From Flavobacteriia bacterium (GTDB taxonomy: Bacteria; Bacteroidota; Bacteroidia; Flavobacteriales_D; Crocinitomicaceae), in assembly GCA_016178305.1 (NCBI GenBank), contig JACOTM010000025.1, positions 1-33,358 on the forward strand: a stretch of 33,358 nucleotides of DNA, written 5' to 3'. Both the position numbers and the translations under genes were made by a program. The notes under the pieces were generated by a model that saw nothing but the letters and a program-made list of their open reading frames with translations, was not told the origin of the DNA and did not search any database. Within the stretch, counting starts at the first letter, position 1, and each line of letters begins with the position of its first letter. Shown here one piece after another: positions 26,938 through 33,358 of this stretch.

Positions 26938-28122
26938 TCATTTGTTAGATATAATTTCCTGCTCTTTTTGTATAATAATTTCTTTCTCTTTTTGTGGAAG
27001 AATTGCTGAAATAAAAGGATGATTCCAAACTTTTTGGAGGTCTTGGAAATACATTCCTTCTGATTTAAAGCGTCTTTTATTTTCTTGAATACTGAAAATT
27101 AAATCAACCCATGACCTTAATGAAGTATTTTTTAAAGGTAATCCTAAAGTAATATTTGCTTTTCCTATTTTGTGAGGCAAGGTTTTTAGAAGAGGAACAA
27201 TTAAACTTTCATCTGCCAGTAAAACCAAAGTATTTTGAATAGTACTTTCGTCCATTTGATCTAATATTGTGCCGGCAACTTTCACTTGACCTGTAAACTG
27301 AGCACATTCAATAATTTCAATTTCTTTTGGTTCTTTCGTCAAAACATCTTCCACATAAGCCAATTTTTTATCATCCAATTGATGCTTTAAATCTCTTAAA
27401 AAACGTCCTGCTTCATGACTCTCACTTTCCAAATAAAATTTATCTGCATTGATTAAGATGTGACCTCTCCCCATTTTATTTAATTGCTTCATAATGGAAG
27501 TTTCCGCAGGAGAAAGCGCATTAAATCCTGCAAACAGAAAATGTGCTTCTTTATCTTCTTTGAATACACAATCCAAATTTTCACAGACAAAGCGGTAAGC
27601 TTTCCCCATATAATGTGAATTTTCACTTGCCAATTTTTCATTAAGAGCAGTATAATACCCTGGCAATCTATCCCAAAATTCAATAAACCTTTTTTGTCCT
27701 TCGCTTAAATTTTCTGCTCCAAAACTCCAATTTTCAATTTCTTTAATGTCTGCTAGATTACCAAAAAGTTCTTTTGAATTCAATAAATACCGGTCTAATT
27801 CATCAAAATCAGACAGTAACATATTGCCCCAAGTAATAAATTCATCAAAAGAATAATCAATATTTTTTTCAGCTTTATCTAGTTGAATTTCAAATAAACG
27901 GATTAAGGCTCTTGTTTTATCAATAATTACTTTTTCAGATAATTCTCTCACCCATCTATCTATCGTTATCATTTTGGGTGCAATCAAAGGCTTTTGATAG
28001 GCTTTATATAAGGAATTGGCAATGTATTTTTTTGCTCTTTCAGAGGGTAAAACAATCGTTAAATGTTGAAGATTTAGCGCTCTATCTTTAATATATGTCG
28101 CTATTTGGTCTGTAAAATGCAT
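26938..28122 (-). CDS. AddB-like helicase/nuclease, N-terminal half (frame-interrupted)
   Basis: The 394-residue N-terminal part, starting MHFTDQIATYIKDRALNLQHLTIVLPSERAKKYI and including HFLFAGFNALSPAETSIMKQL and TLVLLADESLIVPLLKTLP, typical of the inactive-helicase-like N-terminus of AddB proteins in this phylum. It runs into TGA at 26938-26940 after EQEIISNK. Removing one A from the AAC AAA TGA junction would give IISNNEFEFEKAV and continue into the downstream frame, making one protein of about 890 residues. The ATG at 28122 is supported by homology-like sequence from its first residues. No AddA-type partner lies in this window. Confidence 0.78.
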   Translation of the reverse strand: MHFTDQIATYIKDRALNLQHLTIVLPSERAKKYIANSLYKAYQKPLIAPKMITIDRWVRELSEKVIIDKTRALIRLFEIQLDKAEKNIDYSFDEFITWGNMLLSDFDELDRYLLNSKELFGNLADIKEIENWSFGAENLSEGQKRFIEFWDRLPGYYTALNEKLASENSHYMGKAYRFVCENLDCVFKEDKEAHFLFAGFNALSPAETSIMKQLNKMGRGHILINADKFYLESESHEAGRFLRDLKHQLDDKKLAYVEDVLTKEPKEIEIIECAQFTGQVKVAGTILDQMDESTIQNTLVLLADESLIVPLLKTLPHKIGKANITLGLPLKNTSLRSWVDLIFSIQENKRRFKSEGMYFQDLQKVWNHPFISAILPQKEKEIIIQKEQEIISNK

Positions 28123-28248
28123 TCCTTGATCTGTTAAATTATTCGATAGGTAAATTTAAGAATTAATTTACAAGAATATCTTTTTGAAATTGATAACTGC
28201 ATTTATTTTATGCTTATAGTTACAACACATCAACTCAAAATTCATTAC

Positions 28249-28256
28249 TATATTTG
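28249..28256 (+). promoter_or_regulatory. -7 element upstream of mfd
   Basis: TATATTTG matches TAnnTTTG, 32 bases before the mfd ATG. No TTTG is found at the expected -33 position, so this is half a promoter. The 166-base gap also has to serve the divergent nuclease gene, for which no clear promoter was seen. Confidence 0.5.
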
Positions 28257-28288
28257 CATTTTTTATTAATTCTTCCTTCTCCAAAACA

Positions 28289-31200
28289 ATGGACTTAAAA
28301 GAACTCAAACAAAAATACGCTTCTTACAATCATGTTGAATCTTCTGCGAATGAATTGCAGATTGTAGGTTCTCGTGTACATTGGAAAGGATTAGTGGGTT
28401 CTTCAAAAGCGATTTGTTCTGCTGCTTTAGCCGAGCAAGTTCCTGGTCATCATTTATTTATATTAAACGACAAGGAAGAAGCGGCCTATTTCTTGAACGA
28501 TTTAGAAAGTTTCTATCCAAATGAAAATCGTGTTTTATTTTACCCTGCATCGTACCGTGTTCCTTATCAATTGGAAGAAACGGATAATGCGAATGTCGTT
28601 GCACGTGCAGAAGTATTAGAAAAGTTAAGTTCAGGTAAAAACGGTTGGATCGTAACTTATCCCGAAGCGTTATTTGAGCGTGTACCTACTAAGAAAAATC
28701 TACAAGAAAACACCTTATTAGTTCAAGTTGGAAAATCGTATTCGATAGACTTCATGAACGAATTATTGTTGGAATACCATTTCGAACGTGTTGATTTTGT
28801 TTACGAACCGGGACAATTTTCAATTCGTGGTGGTATTGTGGATGTGTTTTCTTATTCAAATGATTTTCCTTTCAGAATTGAGTTTTTTGGTGACGAAGTG
28901 GATTCGATTCGAACGTTCGATCCAAGTTCGCAGTTATCCATCAAAAAAATGGATCATTTCAACATCATTCCGAATGTACAGGGTAAAATGTCTTTTGAAG
29001 GAAATGGAACATTCTTGAGTTTTTTAGGCAAAAATGCTACCATTTGGTTATCTTCTTACAGTAAAGTTGAAAGTGTACTGGAGAAAGAATATCAGAAATC
29101 AGTTAAAATATACGACCAATTAAATTCAACGGTAAAGCATACCATTCCCAGTGAATTATACATGCACCCAACAGATTTAAAAGCTGAAATTCAGCATTAT
29201 TCGACCATTGAATGCGGACCTGAATATTTCTTTAAAGCGACTTTTGAAAGACAATTTACATTTCAACCGCAACCAAGCTTTAATAAGAATTTTGAAATTC
29301 TTCGTACCGATTTAATAGCACGGAAAAAAGCTGGATTTACGAATTTAATTTTCTCCAATCAACCGAAACAAATCGATCGTTTGGATCAAATTTTCCAAGA
29401 TATTGGTGGTGAAGTTGAATTTAGTCCGATGCACTTAGCTTTACATGAAGGTTTCATCGATCCAACTTTGAAAATCGTTTGCTACACGGATCATCAATTA
29501 TTCGAACGTTACCATCGTTTCTGTTTAAAAGAAGGATTCCAACAAGCAAAACAAGCCTTTACTTTAAAAGAAATTTACAATCTTCAAAAAGGAGATTACA
29601 TTACGCATATCGATCATGGAGTTGGTCAATTTTCTGGTTTACAAACCATTGATGTAAACGGAAAACCACAAGAAGCAATTCGTTTGTTATACAAAGATGG
29701 TGATGTACTTTATGTTGGAATTCACTCCTTGCACCGCATTTCTAAATTTACGGGTAAAGATGGTATTCCACCTAAAATGAACAAATTAGGTACACAAACA
29801 TGGACTACTCTAAAAAACAAAACGAAAACGAAAATCAAGGAATTAGCCTTTGATTTAATTCAATTATATGCCAAACGTAAATCTCAACCAGGATTTGCTT
29901 TTTCGCCTGACACATACATGCAAAATGAGTTGGAAGCATCATTTATGTATGAAGATACACCCGACCAATTAAAAACAACGCAAGCCATCAAGGAAGATAT
30001 GGAGTCTTCAACACCAATGGATCGTTTGATTTGTGGTGATGTAGGTTTTGGAAAAACAGAATTGGCTGTTCGAGCTGCGTTCAAAGCAGTTGCAGATAGT
30101 AAACAAGTTGCAGTATTAGTTCCAACAACGATTCTATCGATGCAGCATTATCGAAGTTTTGCAAAACGTTTGGAAGATTTTCCGTGTAAAGTCGATTATA
30201 TCAACCGCTTTAAATCAGCAAAACAAACGACAGAAACGTTGAAGAAACTGGCTTCTGGCGAAATCGATATTTTAGTAGGTACACACGCCATCGTTTCCGA
30301 AAAGGTAAAATTCAAAGATTTAGGATTGATGATTATCGATGAAGAACAAAAATTTGGTGTTGCGGTAAAAGATAAATTAAAAACCATACGGGCAACAGTT
30401 GATACCTTGACATTGACTGCTACGCCTATTCCGAGAACATTACAGTTTTCGCTGATGGGTGCACGAGATTTGAGTTTAATCAACACTCCTCCTCCGAATA
30501 GACAACCTGTTCTAACAGAGATCATTCAGTTCAATGAAGAAACTATTCGTGATGCCGTTGCTTATGAAATTTCAAGAGGCGGACAAGTATTCTTCGTTCA
30601 CAATCGTTTAGCCAATATCAAAGAAGTTTCGGGAATGTTACAACGACTTTGTCCTGGAATTCGAGTTGCGATTGGTCACGGACAAATGGACGGTAAAGAT
30701 TTAGAAAAAATAATGATGGATTTCATCAACCATGAATACGATGTTTTGTTGGCGACAACCATCATCGAATCTGGAATTGATATTTCCAATGCAAATACTA
30801 TCATCATCAACGATGCACACAACTTTGGATTGAGTGATTTACACCAATTAAGAGGTCGTGTTGGTCGTTCCAACAAAAAAGGGTTCTGTTATTTAGTCGC
30901 ACCAAAATTCTCTGTGTTGACTTCCGAAGCCAGAAAACGTTTAGAAGCCTTGGTTCAATTCTCCGATTTAGGTGCAGGTTTCAACATTGCCATGAAAGAT
31001 TTAGACATTCGTGGAGCTGGAAACATGTTGGGCGGTGAACAAAGTGGTTTCATTTCTGAAATTGGATTTGAGATGTATCAAAAAATCTTGAACGAAGCCA
31101 TGGAAGAATTGCGTGAAGAAGAATTCAAGACTTTGTTTGAAGAAAGAAACACTGATTCAATGACTTCTTTCATTCGTGAATGCGTTTTAGAAACAGATTT

Positions 31201-31648
31201 GGAAGTTAGAATACCCGATGACTATGTTAACAACGTAGCCGAGCGTTTAAGTTTGTACCAAGAAATGGACAACTTAGCCAACGATGAAGCTTTGACAAAA
31301 TTCACTGAATCATTAATTGATCGTTTTGGACCATTACCAAAAGAAGTGAAAGAATTGATTTTATCTTTCAAATTACGTTGGATGGCACAAGAATTAGGAT
31401 TAGAGAAATTAGTCTTAAAAAGCGGAAAAATGATTGGTTACTTCATTTCAAATCCTCAATCTGTTTATTATGAATCTCCTATTTTCACTGGAGTATTAAA
31501 CTATATTCAACGTGGACCAAAAGATTGCAAAATGAGTGAAGCCAACGATAAATTACGCATCATTTACGATAACGTGCAACACCTAAGAATGGCTTATGAA
31601 CGCTTGGAGGAAATTAAGATGATGGTGAATGTTACGGTTGAGAAATAA
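28289..31648 (+). CDS. mfd: transcription-repair coupling factor
   Basis: A 1,119-residue SF2 translocase that removes RNA polymerase stalled at DNA damage and recruits UvrA. The N-terminal UvrB-homology region occupies about the first 330 residues, including FVYEPGQFSIRGGIVDVFS and FRIEFFGDEVDSIR. The RNA-polymerase-interacting domain is at about 430-500 (KGDYITHIDHGVGQFSGL). In the motor, Walker A is GDVGFGKT at 583-590 and DEEQ is at 684-687, with TATPIPRTLQ and HQLRGRVGRS. The C-terminal TRCF domain is at about 960-1100. All parts are present. The 3' end (31529 onward) is partly duplicated after the next gene. No terminator follows the stop. Confidence 0.97.
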   Translation: MDLKELKQKYASYNHVESSANELQIVGSRVHWKGLVGSSKAICSAALAEQVPGHHLFILNDKEEAAYFLNDLESFYPNENRVLFYPASYRVPYQLEETDNANVVARAEVLEKLSSGKNGWIVTYPEALFERVPTKKNLQENTLLVQVGKSYSIDFMNELLLEYHFERVDFVYEPGQFSIRGGIVDVFSYSNDFPFRIEFFGDEVDSIRTFDPSSQLSIKKMDHFNIIPNVQGKMSFEGNGTFLSFLGKNATIWLSSYSKVESVLEKEYQKSVKIYDQLNSTVKHTIPSELYMHPTDLKAEIQHYSTIECGPEYFFKATFERQFTFQPQPSFNKNFEILRTDLIARKKAGFTNLIFSNQPKQIDRLDQIFQDIGGEVEFSPMHLALHEGFIDPTLKIVCYTDHQLFERYHRFCLKEGFQQAKQAFTLKEIYNLQKGDYITHIDHGVGQFSGLQTIDVNGKPQEAIRLLYKDGDVLYVGIHSLHRISKFTGKDGIPPKMNKLGTQTWTTLKNKTKTKIKELAFDLIQLYAKRKSQPGFAFSPDTYMQNELEASFMYEDTPDQLKTTQAIKEDMESSTPMDRLICGDVGFGKTELAVRAAFKAVADSKQVAVLVPTTILSMQHYRSFAKRLEDFPCKVDYINRFKSAKQTTETLKKLASGEIDILVGTHAIVSEKVKFKDLGLMIIDEEQKFGVAVKDKLKTIRATVDTLTLTATPIPRTLQFSLMGARDLSLINTPPPNRQPVLTEIIQFNEETIRDAVAYEISRGGQVFFVHNRLANIKEVSGMLQRLCPGIRVAIGHGQMDGKDLEKIMMDFINHEYDVLLATTIIESGIDISNANTIIINDAHNFGLSDLHQLRGRVGRSNKKGFCYLVAPKFSVLTSEARKRLEALVQFSDLGAGFNIAMKDLDIRGAGNMLGGEQSGFISEIGFEMYQKILNEAMEELREEEFKTLFEERNTDSMTSFIRECVLETDLEVRIPDDYVNNVAERLSLYQEMDNLANDEALTKFTESLIDRFGPLPKEVKELILSFKLRWMAQELGLEKLVLKSGKMIGYFISNPQSVYYESPIFTGVLNYIQRGPKDCKMSEANDKLRIIYDNVQHLRMAYERLEEIKMMVNVTVEK

Positions 31649-31697
31649 TTCCAATTTTTTAGGTAAATTAATTCTTAATTCTATTTGTTGAAATGAA

Positions 31698-31724
31698 CTT
31701 TTTCACTAACTTAAAGTGAAAAAG
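31698..31724 (+). promoter_or_regulatory. inverted repeat immediately upstream of the DUF1016 gene
   Basis: CTTTTTCACT, a 7-base spacer, then AGTGAAAAAG: perfect 10-bp arms ending 8 bases before the ATG. The right arm overlaps the only purine-rich RBS-like stretch (AAAAAGAAGA). It could be an operator or an mRNA hairpin hiding the start; there is no T run, so it is not a terminator for mfd. Confidence 0.6.
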
Positions 31725-31732
31725 AAGATTTT

Positions 31733-32758
31733 ATGAGTACAAATTCACCTAAAGAAACCACCAAATTAATCAATGAAATTAAAGGGATAATAAGCCTTTC
31801 AAGAGAAAATGCTATTCGTAAAGTTGATTCAGAACGTACTTTGATGTATTGGAAAATTGGAAAGCGCATTTTTGAAGAAGAACAAGCAGGAAAAGACAGA
31901 GCAGATTATGGAAAATATGTTGTTAAATTATTAGCTGAAAAATTACAACCTGAATTTGGAAGGGGATTTAGTATTAGACAATTAGAACGATATCGTCAGT
32001 TTTATAGAGTTTTTCCAATTGCGTCCGCAGTGCGGACGCAATTGAATTGGACACAATATAAACTTTTGTTAAGCATTGAAAATAAAGATAAAAGAACTTT
32101 TTATATTGCAGAATCAGTGAAAAATAATTGGTCTTCACGTCAAATGGAAAGACAGATTAATAGTCATCTTTTTGAAAGATTGTTAATGAGTAATGACAAA
32201 GAATCAGTATTAGCTGTTGCGCTAAAAGAACAAAAACCTAAAGAAGGAAAAGAAATTATTAAAGATCCTATGATTTTGGAATTTTTAGGTTTGAAACAAG
32301 AAAGCTCTTATTATGAACAAGAATTAGAGTCTGCTATCATTTCACATCTTCAAGATTTTCTTTTAGAATTAGGAAATGGATTTTCATTTGTAGCTCGACA
32401 AAAAAGAATTCATATTGAGGGAGATGATTTTTTCATTGATTTAGTTTTCTATAATCGTATTTTAAAATGCTTTGTTATCATTGAAATTAAAACCGAAAAA
32501 CTAACTCATTTACATTTAGGACAACTTCAAATGTATGTCAACTATTTTGACCGAATTGAAAAACTTGAAGATGAAAACAAGACAATTGGTATATTATTAT
32601 GCGCAGACAAAAATGATGCAGTTGTAAAATTTAGTTTACCCGAAAATTCAGAGAATATTATTGCAAGCAAATACCATCTTTATTTACCAACTGAAAAACA
32701 ATTATTATCTGAACTTGAAAATGAATTGAATTCTTTTATGAAAAATCTTGTAAAATGA
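31733..32758 (+). CDS. DUF1016 (YhcG-type) PD-(D/E)XK nuclease domain protein
   Basis: A 341-residue protein with the two-part DUF1016 layout. The N-terminal helical domain is at about 8-165 (RTLMYWKIGKRIFEEEQ, GFSIRQLERYRQFY, QLNWTQYKLLLSI). The C-terminal PD-(D/E)XK domain is at about 185-330, with D236 in FFIDLVFYN and E251-x-K253 in VIIEIKTEKL as the expected active site. Such proteins are common in accessory DNA beside restriction systems, and some act in phage defence; the role of this one is not known. No methylase or other partner is present. Odd points: a perfect 29-base palindrome covers codons 96-104 with GC-rich codons unlike the rest, and the gene is bracketed by two copies of the mfd 3' end. 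Confidence 0.92.
   Translation: MSTNSPKETTKLINEIKGIISLSRENAIRKVDSERTLMYWKIGKRIFEEEQAGKDRADYGKYVVKLLAEKLQPEFGRGFSIRQLERYRQFYRVFPIASAVRTQLNWTQYKLLLSIENKDKRTFYIAESVKNNWSSRQMERQINSHLFERLLMSNDKESVLAVALKEQKPKEGKEIIKDPMILEFLGLKQESSYYEQELESAIISHLQDFLLELGNGFSFVARQKRIHIEGDDFFIDLVFYNRILKCFVIIEIKTEKLTHLHLGQLQMYVNYFDRIEKLEDENKTIGILLCADKNDAVVKFSLPENSENIIASKYHLYLPTEKQLLSELENELNSFMKNLVK
32016..32044. repeat. perfect 29-base palindrome inside the DUF1016 coding sequence
   Basis: CAATTGCGTCCGCA, one G, then TGCGGACGCAATTG: 14-bp exact arms with a single central base. It encodes residues 96-104 (I-A-S-A-V-R-T-Q-L) in a part that fits the family, so it is in frame and not an obvious disruption. Its core is about 75% G+C in a gene that is otherwise strongly AT-rich. 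Confidence 0.9.
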
Positions 32759-32811
32759 GCGAAGTCAACGATATGTTACACATTATGGAAAGTTATACTC
32801 AGTATTTATAA
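32752..32811 (+). pseudogene. diverged duplicate of the mfd 3' end
   Basis: From AAAATGAG at 32752, 29 of 35 bases match mfd at 31529-31563. In the mfd reading frame this piece gives KMSEVNDMLHIMESYTQYL and then a stop, against KMSEANDKLRIIYDNVQHL in mfd. The similarity begins exactly at the last codons of the DUF1016 gene, whose TGA stop overlaps the ATGA. The copy has no mfd upstream sequence, so it cannot be functional. It looks like the remnant of the original 3' end, left when DNA carrying the DUF1016 gene entered. Confidence 0.55.
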
Positions 32812-32892
32812 TAAAAATATTAATTATCAGTATGTTATAAAATAATTTAGAAATTATTATTGAAAAAATTTAGATTATAAATATTTTCCTCG

Positions 32893-32900
32893 TATCTTTG
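32893..32900 (+). promoter_or_regulatory. orphan TAnnTTTG promoter element
   Basis: TATCTTTG is an exact -7 match; TTTAG, a degenerate -33, ends 19 bases upstream at 32873. No coding frame follows; instead a strong terminator begins 37 bases downstream. Confidence 0.5.
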
Positions 32901-32906
32901 ACCTGA

Positions 32907-32971
32907 TTTAGGTGGTTAGGTTAGGTTGATTAAAAGAAAGCGATAGGACGCCCGTTCTATCGCTTTTTTTG
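32907..32971 (+). ncRNA. candidate short RNA of about 65 nt (promoter directly followed by terminator)
   Basis: A start about 7 bases after TATCTTTG would give a transcript with a GGTTAGG direct repeat (GTGGTTAGGTTAGGTTG) and no start codon with a plausible RBS. It would end in the strong hairpin at 32937-32966 plus U run. No known RNA family is recognised. Alternatively it is a transcript leader, or a remnant of a gene's leader and terminator left by deletion. Confidence 0.35.
32937..32971 (+). terminator. strong intrinsic terminator
   Basis: AAAGCGATAG (32937-32946) pairs exactly with CTATCGCTTT (32957-32966), extended by three more pairs to a GCCC loop, and is followed by seven or more T. 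It would end any transcript from the orphan promoter or read-through from the DUF1016 gene. Confidence 0.9.
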
Positions 32972-32984
32972 ATTTATTTTTATT

Positions 32985-33124
32985 CGCTCCCGACTGGTCG
33001 GGTTGCGAAAAGGTCTATTTTTTTGGTTTTCCGTTATTCCGCTTAATTTCTTTCCGACTGGTCGGAAGAAATTTTGAAAATTGGGAGGCTTCCGTCAAAG
33101 CCTCTACCGACTTGGTCGGTAGGC
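32985..33124. repeat. cluster of three CCGAC-TKG-GTCGG palindromes
   Basis: The copies are CCCGACTGGTCGGG (32989-33002), TTCCGACTGGTCGGAA (33052-33067) and CTACCGACTTGGTCGGTAG (33104-33122). Each shares the core CCGAC, a 2-3 base centre and GTCGG, but has different outer arms that also pair (for example AATTTC/GAAATT around the second). The changing arms with a constant core imply compensating changes, so the fold matters, or independent copies of a mobile palindrome. A fourth hairpin, GAGGCTT/AAGCCTC, overlaps the third copy at 33085-33104. Confidence 0.75.
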
Positions 33125-33358
33125 GGAAACAAATACTTTGACCCCTCTAAGTGGTTATTTTTTCTCTCTCTCTTTCACGAATTTTTTAGAATAGCTTTAC
33201 AAGGATTTTTTGAATTTTTCGGCTTATTTTCTTCTCATTTTACAACCTGGAGATTCCGGTCATGTTGACCTCCTAATCCCGAAAATCATTGACCAGGTAT
33301 TTTATGATTCTCCAAAAACACCTAAAACAACAACTAACATACTGATTCAAAATTAAAT
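33125..33358. other. gene-free window end, possible mobile-element or leader remnant
   Basis: No convincing gene. There is a CT-rich tract at 33166-33176. A 54-base segment, 33245-33298, is bounded by ACCTGG/CCAGGT and contains the palindrome GGTCA-TGT-TGACC (33258-33270), with TCATTGACC nearby. On the minus strand an open frame enters from the window end and stops at 33273-33275, but its composition is not protein-like. The general look, palindromes plus short non-coding segments, recalls ends of insertion sequences in this phylum; I cannot assign a family. Confidence 0.3.

Noticed and set aside
28156-31678. A 16-base exact inverted match (TTAAGAATTAATTTAC at 28156-28171, complement at 31663-31678) flanking mfd.
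   Set aside because: The word is almost pure A+T, and a match of this length is expected several times by chance in a 33-kb AT-rich window. The positions may be coincidental, and no element structure goes with it.
33074-33268. A 64-residue open frame on the plus strand at the window end.
   Set aside because: It runs through a palindrome and a CT-rich tract, is composed mainly of Phe, Leu and Ser from T-rich DNA, and has no recognisable domain or RBS.

Overview
The window reads as chromosome from an AT-rich member of the Bacteroidota, most likely Flavobacteriales. Four things point there: an SprE/PorW-type TPR lipoprotein and a protein with a type IX secretion (T9SS) sorting domain; a split ATP synthase operon (B-E-F-H-A-G, with no beta or epsilon gene beside it); bactofilin next to it; and promoters of the form TTTG-N19-TAnnTTTG instead of the E. 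coli sigma70 type. I cannot name a genus from sequence alone.

Layout. 1-4820: tail of a cold-shock protein with its terminator; an MsrB-MsrA methionine sulfoxide reductase fusion lipoprotein on the minus strand; then, on the plus strand, a CPA2-type cation:proton antiporter followed closely by a TIGR03862-type flavoprotein. 4834-17258 (all minus): a PIF1-like helicase with a C-terminal HTH, the F-type ATP synthase genes atpG-A-H-F-E-B preceded by an UncI-like membrane protein and AtpZ, a bactofilin, SprE and YebC. 17351-21912 (minus): cystathionine gamma-synthase, a polytopic GT-C-like membrane protein, a 600-base gene-free stretch holding a roughly 270-base imperfect palindrome, and a T9SS cargo protein. 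21998-28122: two converging recombination/repair-type genes, both interrupted by a frameshift: a UPF1/DNA2-like superfamily I helicase (plus) and an AddB-like helicase/PD-(D/E)XK nuclease (minus). 28289-33358: mfd, a DUF1016/YhcG-type PD-(D/E)XK nuclease gene, and a gene-free end rich in palindromes.

Most genes are core housekeeping. The most interesting part is the right end. The DUF1016 nuclease gene lies between the 3' end of mfd and a second, diverged copy of that 3' end, as if inserted there. It carries a perfect 29-base palindrome inside its coding sequence and a 10-bp-arm inverted repeat just before its start codon. It is followed by a promoter-terminator pair that could make a very short RNA, and by three copies of a CCGAC-spacer-GTCGG palindrome. 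The helicase frameshift is also notable: it sits on an A AAA AAA heptamer directly before a stop, and a -1 shift restores the full protein. I saw no tRNA, rRNA, CRISPR array or complete insertion sequence.
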